Shown here: positions 33,738 through 43,503 of the stretch, piece by piece | Layout of the letters: each line of letters begins with the position of its first letter | Numbering within the stretch: position 1 is the first letter of the stretch | NCBI RefSeq assembly: GCF_005869845.1 | Contig: NZ_VAWF01000005.1 | Coordinates: 62,001-126,000 of the forward strand | DNA length: 64,000 nt | From: Fodinibius saliphilus | Lineage (GTDB): Bacteria > Bacteroidota > Rhodothermia > Balneolales > Balneolaceae | Direction: 5' to 3' | Program-made: the position numbers and the translations under genes | The notes under the pieces: model-generated | Database searches by the model: none | Told to the model about the DNA's origin: nothing | Seen by the model: only the letters and a program-made list of their open reading frames with translations

Positions 33738-34484
33738 TTAATCATTCTCCATTCTGCAAATAATGAGAAGCCTTGGGCTACTCTTGGGGTCAAAATCACT
33801 TCCCCGGTAATCCCCTTTTACATCTAAGATCTCTAGATCTCTTTTATTCATTTCACTTTTAAACCAGGGTAATCCATATAATTTTACTCGTTCAGAATAG
33901 GAACGCGGTTCATCAAGTCCCTGTCCTTCAAAAATAATATCTTTGTGGATAGCCCCATCCTCCACATATCGCTGGATACTATAATGAATATTATGAAACT
34001 CTCCCTGATCTTCAGGCCTATATTCCCGTTTTACTTTTTCTGCATTCAAATAGTCTAAAACAAACAGACCATCCGGGTTCAGCATTTTCACAACACTATC
34101 TAGAACTGATGCATTTTCATCATCATGCTCAAAATAACCGAAAGTGGTAAAAAGGTTCACAACGGCATCAAAAGTTTGATCCAGTGGCTCACGCATATCC
34201 CCCACTTCAAAAGAAACATTATCAAGTTCCAACTCTTCGGCTTTTTCCATAGCTGTTTCAATCGCTTGGGGAGACAGATCAATCCCCTTCACTCTATATC
34301 CTTTTTGAGCCAGATCTATTGAATGGCGACCGCGCCCACATCCCAAATCAAGAATAGTAGAACATTCATTATGCAAAAATTTTTCTTCTAAAAAACTGAT
34401 TAGCTGTCGTGCTTCCTCTTCATCACGATTAGCATATAACTTTTCATATAATGGACTATCAAACCACTCTTCGAACCAACCCAT
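33738..34484 (-). CDS. class I SAM-dependent methyltransferase
   Basis: Rossmann-fold methyltransferase of 248 residues, target unknown. Motif I ILDLGCGRGRHSIDLA is at about residues 44-59, the acidic loop after strand 2 is VKGIDLSPQAIETA, and motif II is SFEVGDMREPL. VVNLFTTFGYFEHDDEN and MLNPDGLFVLDYLNAEKV complete the fold. The opening MGWFEEWFDSPLYEKLY is shared by a group of small-molecule or cyclopropane-synthase-like methyltransferases. No neighbour hints at the substrate. Divergent from the FadL-type gene across 243 bases. Confidence 0.85.
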   Translation of the reverse strand: MGWFEEWFDSPLYEKLYANRDEEEARQLISFLEEKFLHNECSTILDLGCGRGRHSIDLAQKGYRVKGIDLSPQAIETAMEKAEELELDNVSFEVGDMREPLDQTFDAVVNLFTTFGYFEHDDENASVLDSVVKMLNPDGLFVLDYLNAEKVKREYRPEDQGEFHNIHYSIQRYVEDGAIHKDIIFEGQGLDEPRSYSERVKLYGLPWFKSEMNKRDLEILDVKGDYRGSDFDPKSSPRLLIICRMEND

Positions 34485-34727
34485 GTAAATCTATTTCTAT
34501 ATTGAGCATTTACTGCACGGAATGAATCAAAATTACAGGATTATTGCAAACTTTTGCTTTTATCTTTCCTTAGGTTTTAATTATTTGTTCCTTAACAGTG
34601 TTAACCGATACAACCATATGGGATAACAAAATTAACCAAATCAACTACTATCAATACACATCAGAGCATCTTGCAAATACTCAGCAATTTCTGCTCTACT
34701 AAATTAATAACCAAATCTGGAGAATTT
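34485..34727. other. 243-base gap between divergent methyltransferase and porin genes
   Basis: A+T-rich, should hold both promoters. The only ordered element I see is TTAACA-G-TGTTAA at 34592-34604, a 13-base palindrome about 124 bases before the porin start. No TAnnTTTG match is seen in front of the porin gene. Confidence 0.4.
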
Positions 34728-35981
34728 ATGCGAAGATTCATAGCTACAATCTGTTTAATATTCTTATGTTCGGGATCTGCTCTCGCCAGCGGATTCTCAA
34801 TATATGAAGCAAGTGTCCGTGCCAATGGTATGCTCGGCGCTTTTTCTGCTTACGCAGATCACGTTTCAACTATTTATTATAACCCAGCCGGTTTGGGTGG
34901 GATGGACGGCATACGGGTTAGCGGTGGAGCTACCATTATTGCTCCACGTTCAACGTTCCGTAACCTTTCTTCGCTGGCTCCCCGTGGAGAAAAAACCGTT
35001 ATGGAAAAACAAAATTTCCTGGTTCCTAACTTTTACGGTTCTTACCAAATAACTGATAATCTTACGGCTGGTATCGGAGTTTATGCTCCTTTTGGACTGG
35101 GAACCAAATGGCCCTCTGACTGGGTTGGTCGCGGATCTGCTATTGAAACAAGTATTGAAACGCTTTTTATAAATCCATCTATCGGATATCAGTTGCCCGA
35201 TTTCGGTATCGGAAAAATTAAAATCGGTGCTGGTTTACAGATCGCTGCACATGGAGAAGTAAAGCTGAAACGTGCCGTTACCTCTTTTACGCCCGAAGGA
35301 ACCTTTATTTTAAATGGTGAACTCGAAAAGCCTGCATATGGCTTCAATGCTGGTCTTTTGTATGAACCGGTAGAAGATATAACCATCGGCTTTACCTATC
35401 GAAGTGAAGTCACTACAAAGTTCGAAGGAGATGCGACCTTTGAAAACCTTAATGTTGGATTCCCATCCGAGGCAAAAGGCGGTGCAGAAATCACCATGCC
35501 TTCCAGCTATGTTATTGCCCTCAATGTGAAGCCAATAGAGGGGCTTACCACTGAACTGGACTATGTTTGGTGGGGTTGGTCTAGCTATGATGAGTTAGCT
35601 ATTAACTTTGACCAAAATATCCCTGCATTAGGCGGTAGTACCATTGTTAGTGAACGAAACTACAACGATTCATGGCAGCTTCGCTTTGGTGCAGAATATA
35701 CGAAAGTAGGTATTGAAGGTCTTACCTTGAGAGGAGGAATTGCATACGATGAAAACCCCATTAAAGATCGCTATGTAGATCCCACTCTACCTGACTCTGA
35801 CCGCTGGTTGTTTTCCGGTGGTGTGACATATAGCCTCACGGATTACCTGGCTATTGATGCCGCATATATCTTTATCCGTGCCAAACAGCGCGAGGTTACC
35901 AATACCCATGAAGGCGGTATTGATGGCGTTTATACAACCTATGCTAACCTGCCGAGTTTAGGCTTCACTCTGAATTTATAA
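34728..35981 (+). CDS. OmpP1/FadL/TodX-type outer membrane transporter
   Basis: Outer-membrane beta-barrel channel of 417 residues for hydrophobic compounds such as fatty acids or hydrocarbons. The signal peptide is MRRFIATICLIFLCSGSALA, followed at once by SGFSIYEASVRANGMLGAFSAYADHVSTIYYNPAGL, the typical hatch-domain start with the NPAGL motif. Alternating strands follow and the chain ends in SLGFTLNL, a barrel-type C-terminus. The start at 34728 has a GGAG 8 bases upstream, so the longer frame from 34671 is unlikely. It is followed 4 bases later by the SGNH lipoprotein gene; a transporter-esterase pair for lipid use is inferred. Confidence 0.92.
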   Translation: MRRFIATICLIFLCSGSALASGFSIYEASVRANGMLGAFSAYADHVSTIYYNPAGLGGMDGIRVSGGATIIAPRSTFRNLSSLAPRGEKTVMEKQNFLVPNFYGSYQITDNLTAGIGVYAPFGLGTKWPSDWVGRGSAIETSIETLFINPSIGYQLPDFGIGKIKIGAGLQIAAHGEVKLKRAVTSFTPEGTFILNGELEKPAYGFNAGLLYEPVEDITIGFTYRSEVTTKFEGDATFENLNVGFPSEAKGGAEITMPSSYVIALNVKPIEGLTTELDYVWWGWSSYDELAINFDQNIPALGGSTIVSERNYNDSWQLRFGAEYTKVGIEGLTLRGGIAYDENPIKDRYVDPTLPDSDRWLFSGGVTYSLTDYLAIDAAYIFIRAKQREVTNTHEGGIDGVYTTYANLPSLGFTLNL

Positions 35982-35985
35982 TAAA

Positions 35986-37380
35986 ATGGGAATTCACGTC
36001 ATGAATTATTTGATAACACATACCAAAAAACTATTATCGCTGGTTATACTACTGGCACTTCTCTCAAATTGTAAAGATTACAACGACCTCGACCCTGCTA
36101 CTGATGATTCCGGAGATGCTGACTTTACCTCTTATGTAGCAGTAGGAAATAGTCTGACAGCGGGTTTTCAAAATAACGCGTTATATGAGTCCGCACAGAA
36201 ATACTCTTTTCCCAACCTACTTGCTCGTCAGATGAATAAATCTGAAAGCTTTGAACAACCGTTGATTAGTAATCCGGGTATCGGTTCTGGGGGGCGAATA
36301 GAGTTAACGAGTCTCGATCCAGTAGCAACAACTCGTAATTCTAACCAGGGTGCTCCTATTAACCAAGATGACAAACCCTTTTCAAACCTTGGAGTTCCGG
36401 GAGCTGTTTTGGTTGACTACATGAATCCAAAAAATGCTGGAAATTTAAAAGAACGGGCTACCGATCAAACGAATCCGGCTTTTAATCCTTTCTATAGTCT
36501 TGTAATGGAACAAGCCGAACTTTCAAAGTCAGCTCCAAATCTCCATAACCAAGTGGCTAAGCAGAATCCAACCTTTATCACATTCTGGCTGGGTAATAAC
36601 GATGTGCTTGGCTTTGTTACATCAGGAGGAGAAGGGCAATCGATTACACCAGCAGCCAACTTCACTAACCTGTATCAGGCCTCTGCTCAAGGCTTAGCAG
36701 CAACAGGCGCCAGTGTGATGGTATACACTATTCCGGATGTAACCAATATTCCTTTTGTCTTCTACCTCCGAACACAGCTAGAACAACAAGGAGCTATAAC
36801 TTTTAACTCCAGTAGTCAAAGTTATCAGCTTGTCACCGAAAATGGTAATTTTGACATCTATATAGATGTAGACGGGAATGCTGAAGTAATGCGTAAAGAC
36901 GATTTTCCACTTCTGAGTGCACAGTCATACTTTGCCAAAGTGCAAGCAGGCGAAGTACAACCTCCGGTTCAGCCGAGTACTGCTATCCCTGATGAATTGG
37001 TACTGGATGGCAATTTGGCGACTCAGGATCCCTCCGATTCTGAACTTGAACGAGCAGCAGCTGCTGTTGCCCAATACAATGGGACTATTGCTTCAGTTGC
37101 TTCAAACAATAACTTTGCGGTAGTTGATATAAACAAAATATTCAGTGATATCTTTACCACCTTTCAAAGCTCCCAAGGACAAATGGGATATCAGACAGAT
37201 GGTTTAAATCTCCGGCCGGTCCCGGGTGAACTGTTCAGCTTTGATGGTATCCATCCAACAAATAGGGGAGCAGCTGTTATTGCCAACCAGTCAATTGAAG
37301 TTCTAAATAATGCGTACAACGCAAATTTGGATAAGATTGACGTAGCCAAAACTCCTGAAGGATTCCCAGTAGCAAACTAA
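35986..37380 (+). CDS. SGNH/GDSL-like hydrolase lipoprotein
   Basis: Exported lipase/esterase-like protein of about 460 residues. The N-terminus ends in a lipobox-like LLSNC around residue 29. The block I nucleophile serine is in YVAVGNSLTAGFQ (about residue 56), block III is WLGNNDVLGF (about 203), and the catalytic Asp/His pair is in SFDGIHPTNRG (about 424). A stretch of about 100 residues before the last block is an insertion relative to minimal SGNH proteins. Starts at 35986 or 36001 (MNYLITH) are both possible. It lies directly after the FadL-type gene, and the hydrolase may release fatty acids for that channel (inference). Confidence 0.87.
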   Translation: MGIHVMNYLITHTKKLLSLVILLALLSNCKDYNDLDPATDDSGDADFTSYVAVGNSLTAGFQNNALYESAQKYSFPNLLARQMNKSESFEQPLISNPGIGSGGRIELTSLDPVATTRNSNQGAPINQDDKPFSNLGVPGAVLVDYMNPKNAGNLKERATDQTNPAFNPFYSLVMEQAELSKSAPNLHNQVAKQNPTFITFWLGNNDVLGFVTSGGEGQSITPAANFTNLYQASAQGLAATGASVMVYTIPDVTNIPFVFYLRTQLEQQGAITFNSSSQSYQLVTENGNFDIYIDVDGNAEVMRKDDFPLLSAQSYFAKVQAGEVQPPVQPSTAIPDELVLDGNLATQDPSDSELERAAAAVAQYNGTIASVASNNNFAVVDINKIFSDIFTTFQSSQGQMGYQTDGLNLRPVPGELFSFDGIHPTNRGAAVIANQSIEVLNNAYNANLDKIDVAKTPEGFPVAN

Positions 37381-37405
37381 CCGCATATCTTCAGCTGACG
37401 ACAAA

Positions 37406-37437
37406 AGCGGAGGGGGGTTATCCTCTCCGCTTTTTTT
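37406..37437 (+). terminator. terminator after the SGNH lipoprotein gene
   Basis: AGCGGAG (37406-37412) pairs with CTCCGCT (37425-37431), followed by a T-run. It ends the FadL-SGNH unit before pyrF. Confidence 0.85.
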
Positions 37438-37504
37438 ATGGGATAATGATTTCGAATCACACGAGGCAGTTTGTATCTTTTGCTGAAATTAAAATAACGT
37501 AAGC

Positions 37505-38341
37505 ATGGATTTTAAGACGAAATTAAATAAGGCGGTAAACAGTAATAACTCCACGGTTTGTGTAGGGCTTGATCCCAATTTGGACCTACTTCCGGCTGAG
37601 TTAAATGGCATAATTGATCCGGCCGAAAGAGTTACTCAATTCTTAAAAACTGTAATTGATGTGACCCATGAGCACTGTGCGGCTTATAAACCAAATCTCG
37701 GTTTCTTTGAAGCACTCGGCGCTGATGGATGGGATACTTTTGAAGAAATAATAAACAATATTCCCGAAGACAAAGTCATTATTGCCGATGCCAAACGAGG
37801 CGATATAAGCTCTACAGCCGAACACTATTCAAAAGCATTTTTTGAGACCCTGGAGGTAGACGCTATTACTCTAAATCCCTTAATGGGCTTTGAAACCCTT
37901 GAACCTTTTCTGGATTACCCCAAAAAAGGCATCTATGTTCTAACGCTTACCTCGAATCCCGGGGCAAAAGATATTCTCTTACAACAACTGGACAGTGGCC
38001 AAACGCTATCCACTTTTATTGCCAAGAACCTTCATAAAAAACAACAAAACCATACCACTGCTGTCGGTATGGTGGTAGGAGCAACAAAGGCTACAGAACT
38101 GGATCCTGTGATCTCCCATTTCCAACAATCTCCATTACTTATTCCGGGGGTTGGTAAACAGGGCGGTTCTGTCAATGAACTTGCCAACGCCCTTGAAGCC
38201 CATACCGGAACTCCCCTGGTTAACTCAAGCAGAAGCATCATCTATGCCCGAAATGATTCAGAGGACTGGAAAAATGCCATAGGCAACGCTGCCTCAAACC
38301 TTAAAAAACGTTTAGCTCCAATAACCAACCGATATGTCTGA
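37505..38341 (+). CDS. pyrF: orotidine 5'-phosphate decarboxylase
   Basis: Last step of UMP synthesis. It is the longer type 2 form (278 residues), common in actinobacteria, myxobacteria and Bacteroidota. The catalytic Lys-Asp array is IIADAKRGDISSTAEHY (about residues 93-109). The N-terminal VCVGLDPNLDLLP and the phosphate-gripper VVGATKATEL and LLIPGVGKQGG segments are standard. It overlaps rnhA by 8 bases, so the two genes are coupled. Confidence 0.96.
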   Translation: MDFKTKLNKAVNSNNSTVCVGLDPNLDLLPAELNGIIDPAERVTQFLKTVIDVTHEHCAAYKPNLGFFEALGADGWDTFEEIINNIPEDKVIIADAKRGDISSTAEHYSKAFFETLEVDAITLNPLMGFETLEPFLDYPKKGIYVLTLTSNPGAKDILLQQLDSGQTLSTFIAKNLHKKQQNHTTAVGMVVGATKATELDPVISHFQQSPLLIPGVGKQGGSVNELANALEAHTGTPLVNSSRSIIYARNDSEDWKNAIGNAASNLKKRLAPITNRYV

Positions 38342-38786
38342 AAAGAGTAAAAAAACTGTAATTGTATATACCGATGGAGCATGCAGCGGAAACCCGGGAC
38401 CAGGAGGCTGGGGTGCATTACTGCAATGGAATGGCGTTGAAAAAGAACTTACCGGCGGGGCTTCTAACACTACCAATAACCGAATGGAGATGCGCGCCGT
38501 TATTGAAGCACTTAAAGCGATTAACCAGCCATGCCATATAAAAATCCACAGTGACAGTGCTCTTATCGTAAATGCCTTTAAGAAGGGATGGATTGACAAT
38601 TGGCAAAAAAGAGGATGGAAAACAGCCAGTAAAAAACCGGTGAAGAACAAAGATCTTTGGAAAAAAATGTTGGCAGCGATGAAACCTCACAAAGTAGAGT
38701 GGATTAAAGTAAAAGGGCATTCAGATAATGTTCGGAATAACCGTGTTGACCGTCTGGCGGTTGAGGCTTCTAAAAAATATCAATAA
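38334..38786 (+). CDS. rnhA: ribonuclease HI
   Basis: Cuts the RNA strand of RNA-DNA hybrids. The catalytic acids are readable: D in VYTDGACSGNPGPGGWGALL (residue 13), E in NRMEMRAVIEAL (about 51), D in IHSDSALI (about 73) and D in NNRVDRLAVEA (about 139). KVKGHSDN supplies the conserved histidine. 150 residues, a typical full-length type 1 enzyme. Starts inside the end of pyrF. Confidence 0.96.
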   Translation: MSEKSKKTVIVYTDGACSGNPGPGGWGALLQWNGVEKELTGGASNTTNNRMEMRAVIEALKAINQPCHIKIHSDSALIVNAFKKGWIDNWQKRGWKTASKKPVKNKDLWKKMLAAMKPHKVEWIKVKGHSDNVRNNRVDRLAVEASKKYQ

Positions 38787-38876
38787 CAGAGCTATATATT
38801 GTTAGGCAGTGCTAAATTATAATACTTTGGAAGATCAGTGCAGGGTTCAGCAAGAGATGGAGAACCTAGCTTTTAT

Positions 38877-39878
38877 CTACTTCCTGTTACTCAAACTGGC
38901 AAACGGTTTTAACTCCATATCAGCATACATATTCCGCTCGGCCATCATAGCACCTGTTATGGCTATCATTGCTGCATTATCAGTACAATAAGCTAATTTC
39001 GGAATATACAAATCACATTCCACATCGTTGGCAAGTTTTTTTGCTTTTCGACGCAGCATCGAATTTGCAGAAACACCTCCCGCCAATACCACGCTATCGA
39101 CACTGGTATTCTTAATAGCATTATCTAATTTTTTTACCAATACTTCGGTAATAGCATATGAAACGCTGGCACAAACATCGTCTAGGTGATCAGCTAAAAA
39201 CTGCTCCCTATTCTCTTGATCTTCCAAGAAATATTTGACGGAGGTTTTTAAGCCAGAAAAACTAAACTCAAAATTATTATCTAACATCGCCTGCGGGAAA
39301 TCATGAAAGCGCGGGTCCCCATTTTTCGACCGTTCATCAATCACCGGTCCCCCAGGGTATGGAAGACCAAGAATTTTACCGATCTTATCAAAAGCCTCGC
39401 CTGCAGCATCGTCCCTCGTTTCACCAAGTAGCTCATGTTCGAATGGACCTGACACATGAACAAGCTGAGTATGCCCTCCAGATACAGTAAGAGCTACAAA
39501 GGGATACTCTGGCTCCTCATCGATAAAATTAGCATAGATATGAGCATCCATATGGTTAACACCAACAAGCGGAATATCCTTTGAAAGGGATAATCCCTTT
39601 GCAAAACAGAGTCCTACCAGCAGCGATCCCATAAGGCCGGGCCCCTGAGTAACAGCAATTGCATCAACCTCCTCTATCTCTACGTTTGCCTCCTCCAGCG
39701 ACTGCTGTACCGTTCGCCAAATCGTCTTGTGATGGGCGCGAGAAGCTAACTCCGGTACTACCCCGCCATACTGTTCGTGCACAGACTGAGAGGCAATAAC
39801 ATTCGATCTCATGCCCCCACCAGTGTAGACAGCAGCAGCGGTTTCATCACAAGAGGATTCAATACCTAGTATGGTCAT
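38877..39878 (-). CDS. tsaD: tRNA N6-threonylcarbamoyladenosine transferase TsaD
   Basis: Transfers the threonylcarbamoyl group to A37 of tRNAs that read ANN codons, with TsaB and TsaE (not in the window). The ASKHA fold opens ILGIESSCDETAAAVY. The metal-site histidines are in ELASRAHHKTI (about residues 109-116), with SGGHTQLVHV following. FDKIGKILGLPYPGGP and VVLAGGVSANSMLRRK are standard, and the last metal ligand is D in YCTDNAAMIA. 333 residues, normal. Fourth gene of the nadB-nadC-nadA run, 50 bases after nadA. Confidence 0.97.
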   Translation of the reverse strand: MTILGIESSCDETAAAVYTGGGMRSNVIASQSVHEQYGGVVPELASRAHHKTIWRTVQQSLEEANVEIEEVDAIAVTQGPGLMGSLLVGLCFAKGLSLSKDIPLVGVNHMDAHIYANFIDEEPEYPFVALTVSGGHTQLVHVSGPFEHELLGETRDDAAGEAFDKIGKILGLPYPGGPVIDERSKNGDPRFHDFPQAMLDNNFEFSFSGLKTSVKYFLEDQENREQFLADHLDDVCASVSYAITEVLVKKLDNAIKNTSVDSVVLAGGVSANSMLRRKAKKLANDVECDLYIPKLAYCTDNAAMIAITGAMMAERNMYADMELKPFASLSNRK

Positions 39879-39928
39879 CGTATTCTAATCTAACAAGGCT
39901 ATCGTTAAAACAACTTTTAAAACTGATA

Positions 39929-40870
39929 TCAGGCAATGTTTAACATGCGTTCGATCGGCAAGTGAGCCCGCTCGGCCAATTCTGCTTCAACTTTCACCTC
40001 ATACTGCTCGTATTTCAGTGAGTCGTATAACTTCTCAAGCGTAATCATCTTCATGTATTCACATACCGCATTTTCATTGGCTGGATGGAATGTTTTACCT
40101 GGATTTTCTTTACGCATGCGATGTAAAATTCCGGTTTCGGTAGCAACCACAAACTCATCGGCATCCGACTCCTGGGCCCGATTTAGCATACCGCTTGTGG
40201 AATGAATATGACCATCTTCGCAATCAAAATACATTGCCGACTTCATCATGCAGGAAGTTGAGCAACCACATTCTGGATGAATCAACATCTCAGCTTCGGG
40301 ATACTCTTCCTGCTTTTCAGAAAGATTCAACTCCCCGATCTTTTCGTGCACATGGCAAGCACCATCCCAAATATTGAGTTCCCGACCCGTAACCATCTCA
40401 ATATATCCACCTAAAAACTTGTCGGGCAAGAATAAAATCTCTTTCTCTTCCGGTATGGTGTTAATCACATCTACCGCATTTGAAGAAGTACAACAATAGT
40501 CACACTCTGCTTTTACAGCAGCGGTTGTATTGATATAAGTAACCGTAACAGCATCGGGATGCTCTGCTTTCCAGGCACGCAACTGTTCCACTGTAATACT
40601 ATCAGCGAGCGAACAACCCGCATCTAAATCCGGAATAAGCACCTGCTTATCCGGAGAAATAATGGATGCAGTTTCTGCCATAAAATGAACGCCACAAAAG
40701 ACGATCATTTCAGCATCGGTATCTGCTGCCTGGTGAGAAAGTCCCAGAGAATCACCAATATAATCAGCGATATCCTGCACTTCGGGTACCATATAGTTAT
40801 GGCCTAAAATTACAGCGTTCTTTTCTTCTTTCAGTTCTTTTATCCCATCAATTAACTCTTGGGTATTCAT
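39929..40870 (-). CDS. nadA: quinolinate synthase A
   Basis: 4Fe-4S enzyme that condenses iminoaspartate (from NadB) with dihydroxyacetone phosphate to quinolinate. The three cluster cysteines are in IVFCGVHFMAETA (about residue 79), CDYCCTSSNA (about 123-125) and HPECGCSTSCM (about 208). AVILGHNYMVPEVQDIADYIGDSLGLS opens the first domain. 313 residues, normal for the bacterial form. It lies 21 bases after nadC. Confidence 0.96.
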   Translation of the reverse strand: MNTQELIDGIKELKEEKNAVILGHNYMVPEVQDIADYIGDSLGLSHQAADTDAEMIVFCGVHFMAETASIISPDKQVLIPDLDAGCSLADSITVEQLRAWKAEHPDAVTVTYINTTAAVKAECDYCCTSSNAVDVINTIPEEKEILFLPDKFLGGYIEMVTGRELNIWDGACHVHEKIGELNLSEKQEEYPEAEMLIHPECGCSTSCMMKSAMYFDCEDGHIHSTSGMLNRAQESDADEFVVATETGILHRMRKENPGKTFHPANENAVCEYMKMITLEKLYDSLKYEQYEVKVEAELAERAHLPIERMLNIA

Positions 40871-40891
40871 AATAACTATTCCGTTTTCATT

Positions 40892-41755
40892 CTATTTATA
40901 AATTTCTTGTATCTGCTGGCTTATATCAAAAGCGGAAACCGAATGGGTAAGAGCCCCAACAGAAACAAAATCAACGCCTGTAGAGGCTACCTCTTTAATA
41001 GTTTTTAGGGTAATATTACCGGACGCTTCGGTTGCTCCTTTTCCATCCACAAATTCCACTGCCTTTTTCATTGTAGCTATACTCATATTATCTAGCATAA
41101 TGATATCTGCCCCAGCTGCTATTGCTTCTTCGACCTGTTCCAATGTCGTTGTTTCAACTTCAATACGTGCGTTAGAAACATTCTGTCGCACATTTTGAAC
41201 GGCCTTTGTAATACTGCCGGCAGCAACTATATGATTATCTTTTATCATTGCTAAGTCAAAAAGTCCCATACGATGATTGGCACCACCCCCCGCAGTAACG
41301 GCCTCTTTATCTAACAAGCGTAGCCCCGGAACGGTTTTTCGTGTATCTAATACTTGCGTATCCAGATCAGCGATGGCCTCCACATATTTACGAGTCGTAG
41401 TGGCAATGCCCGACATTCTCTGGGCTATATTCAAGGCGATGCGTTCGGCGGTCAAAATAGCGCGGGCATTCCCCTTTATCGTCACAATAGACGTTTTCTT
41501 AGGTACTTTTTCGCCTTCATTGACATGGGAATTCCATTTAATATCAGGGTCCAACTTTTCAAATACGCGCCGGCCAACCTCAATACCGGCAACAACTCCT
41601 TCCTCTTTGGTGAACCAAATTGCCTCGGCTTTATAATCCTCATCAACAATAGAATCTGTAGTTATATCACCGCTGCGAATATCTTCTTCAAAAGCACGAT
41701 CGATCAGCGCTTCTATCAACGCATGTTTAGTTTCAGCTTGTTCTTTATTCTTCAT
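40892..41755 (-). CDS. nadC: nicotinate-nucleotide pyrophosphorylase (quinolinate phosphoribosyltransferase)
   Basis: Converts quinolinate and PRPP into nicotinic acid mononucleotide. Motifs: EDIRSGDITTDSI at the N-terminus, ERIALNIAQRMSGIATTTRKYVEAI, DTRKTVPGLRLLDKEAVTAGGGANHRMGLFD (substrate-binding Arg, Lys, His), MIKDNHI, EVETTTLEQVEEAI, IIMLDNMS and VDFVSVGALTHS. 287 residues, normal. Its start lies 1 base after the nadB stop, so the two are almost certainly coupled. Confidence 0.97.
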   Translation of the reverse strand: MKNKEQAETKHALIEALIDRAFEEDIRSGDITTDSIVDEDYKAEAIWFTKEEGVVAGIEVGRRVFEKLDPDIKWNSHVNEGEKVPKKTSIVTIKGNARAILTAERIALNIAQRMSGIATTTRKYVEAIADLDTQVLDTRKTVPGLRLLDKEAVTAGGGANHRMGLFDLAMIKDNHIVAAGSITKAVQNVRQNVSNARIEVETTTLEQVEEAIAAGADIIMLDNMSIATMKKAVEFVDGKGATEASGNITLKTIKEVASTGVDFVSVGALTHSVSAFDISQQIQEIYK

Positions 41756-41756
41756 C

Positions 41757-43322
41757 TTATACCGAAAGGGATTTCATATTTTCTTTTTGATAGCGAATAG
41801 GAGATGAAGAAGATTGCATAGCCGGAAAATCACTCCGGGTATGAACGCCTCTGCTTTCTTCTCTTTCCAATGCAGAACGACTGATCAATTGGGCAAGTTT
41901 TATCATTCCCTTAGAACGCAAGGAGTAATACTCCTTATCATTTTCCAAGAGCTGATTTTCAAAAACTTTCAATTGGTCCAACGCCTCTTTTAACCCTTCT
42001 CTACTTCTTTCAATGCCAACATAGTTACTCAACAGTCCCGCAACATTTTGCTGTAATGCGGTAAACAATTCTTTGTTTTTGTCTTCTATCTCAAATTTTG
42101 ACGACAGGGTCCCTTTATCACCTATAGTAATATCACTATCCTGTGAAGTTTCTACTGCTCGTTTACTAAATACCAAGCATTCCAGTAACGAATTACTGGC
42201 CAGTCTGTTAGCTCCATGTATACCTGTTGCCGCTACTTCACCACAAGCAAATAACCCTCCTACTGATGTGCGTGCATGTAAGTCTGTAGCGATACCTCCA
42301 ATACAATAGTGGGCAGCAGGCGCCACCGGAATCCCTTCCGTACACAGATCAATGCCCTGCTCCTCAATGCGTTGTATCAAAGTTGGAAAATGAGTACCCA
42401 GTTCACCAATATCCAAATGGCGAACATCCAGGTATACATAATCGGATTCCTGCGCTTGTATCTGCTTTAAAATCTCTTGGGATACCACATCCCGTGGAGC
42501 TAATTCTTGTTGGGGATATGATGCCATGAAACGCTCACCCGATTTATTGTACAACCGGGCTCCTTCTCCGCGCACTGCTTCGCTAATTAAAAAGGTAGAT
42601 CCGTCTCCGGCATAAAAAGCGGTAGGATGAAACTGCACGAATTCAAGATCGCGTAAGCTCGTTCCAGCATTATACCCCAGCCACAAACCATCGCCCGTTG
42701 AGGTATGAGGATTTGTGCTTCGCTGATAGAGCCCCGAATAGCCTCCGGTTGCTAATATTGTTACCGGACTTTCTATCGTTAACAGTTGATCTTGTTTATA
42801 CAGATAAGCTTTTGCTCCCAAGCATTGGCTATTTCTGGTACACAATTCATAAGCAAAGGCGTGCTCAACAATCTCAATATTTGCCTGCTGCTTAACCAGC
42901 TCAGTAAAGAATTCCACCAACGCTTTGCCCGTAGCAGCTCCATTAGCGTGCAGTACCCGTCGATTTGAATGACCGCCCTCAAGTCCAAGTTCGATATTGC
43001 CATTTTCAGTATCAAAGGGCATTCCGAGATCTATAATCTCCTGTACCCGTTTGGCTCCCTCTTGGACAAGTATATCAACGGCTTGAGGATTACAGGTACC
43101 TCTGCCCGCCTCAAGCGTATCCTCTTTATGACTTTGATAGCTATCTTCATCGTTTAAGACAGCGGCAATCCCCCCTTGGGCCCAGTAACTGCTGCTGGCT
43201 TCAAGACTGGACTTTGTAATGAGAGTTACATTACCGTATTGACTGGCATGCCAGGCCGCATGTAGGCCGGCTGCACCACTGCCAATGATGAGGAAATCGG
43301 TTTTTGAGGTGTAACTGTTCAC
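41757..43322 (-). CDS. nadB: L-aspartate oxidase
   Basis: FAD enzyme that oxidises aspartate to iminoaspartate, the first step of NAD synthesis. The FAD motif is FLIIGSGAAGLHAAWHA (residues 10-26). SSSYWAQGGIAAVLNDEDSYQSH is the flavin-contact loop, and GGYSGLYQRSTNPHTSTGDG and the HPTAF active-site segment follow. The C-terminal helical domain includes MIKLAQLISRSALEREESRGVHTRSDFP. 521 residues, normal. First gene of nadB-nadC-nadA-tsaD. A candidate promoter box is 25 bases upstream. Confidence 0.96.
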   Translation of the reverse strand: MNSYTSKTDFLIIGSGAAGLHAAWHASQYGNVTLITKSSLEASSSYWAQGGIAAVLNDEDSYQSHKEDTLEAGRGTCNPQAVDILVQEGAKRVQEIIDLGMPFDTENGNIELGLEGGHSNRRVLHANGAATGKALVEFFTELVKQQANIEIVEHAFAYELCTRNSQCLGAKAYLYKQDQLLTIESPVTILATGGYSGLYQRSTNPHTSTGDGLWLGYNAGTSLRDLEFVQFHPTAFYAGDGSTFLISEAVRGEGARLYNKSGERFMASYPQQELAPRDVVSQEILKQIQAQESDYVYLDVRHLDIGELGTHFPTLIQRIEEQGIDLCTEGIPVAPAAHYCIGGIATDLHARTSVGGLFACGEVAATGIHGANRLASNSLLECLVFSKRAVETSQDSDITIGDKGTLSSKFEIEDKNKELFTALQQNVAGLLSNYVGIERSREGLKEALDQLKVFENQLLENDKEYYSLRSKGMIKLAQLISRSALEREESRGVHTRSDFPAMQSSSSPIRYQKENMKSLSV

Positions 43323-43346
43323 TGCTTGGGATAACTAAAATTCATT

Positions 43347-43354
43347 CAAATATA
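43347..43354 (-). promoter_or_regulatory. candidate -7 box for the nad operon
   Basis: On the minus strand the site reads TATATTTG, an exact match to the Bacteroidota TAnnTTTG box, 25 bases before the nadB start. I do not see a clear NadR/NrtR-type operator or a clear -33 element. Confidence 0.38.
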
Positions 43355-43503
43355 AGGCATTATATCCATCTCCCCTAACCTCCTTACTGGTTTAGTCTGC
43401 GGAGTGAAAAAATAACCGTAGCTATAGTTTTTTTAGTCGTTTTATTCAAAATATAACGACACAATAAGTCTGACTTAGCTAGCGACAATTAAAAAACAAT
43501 GTC

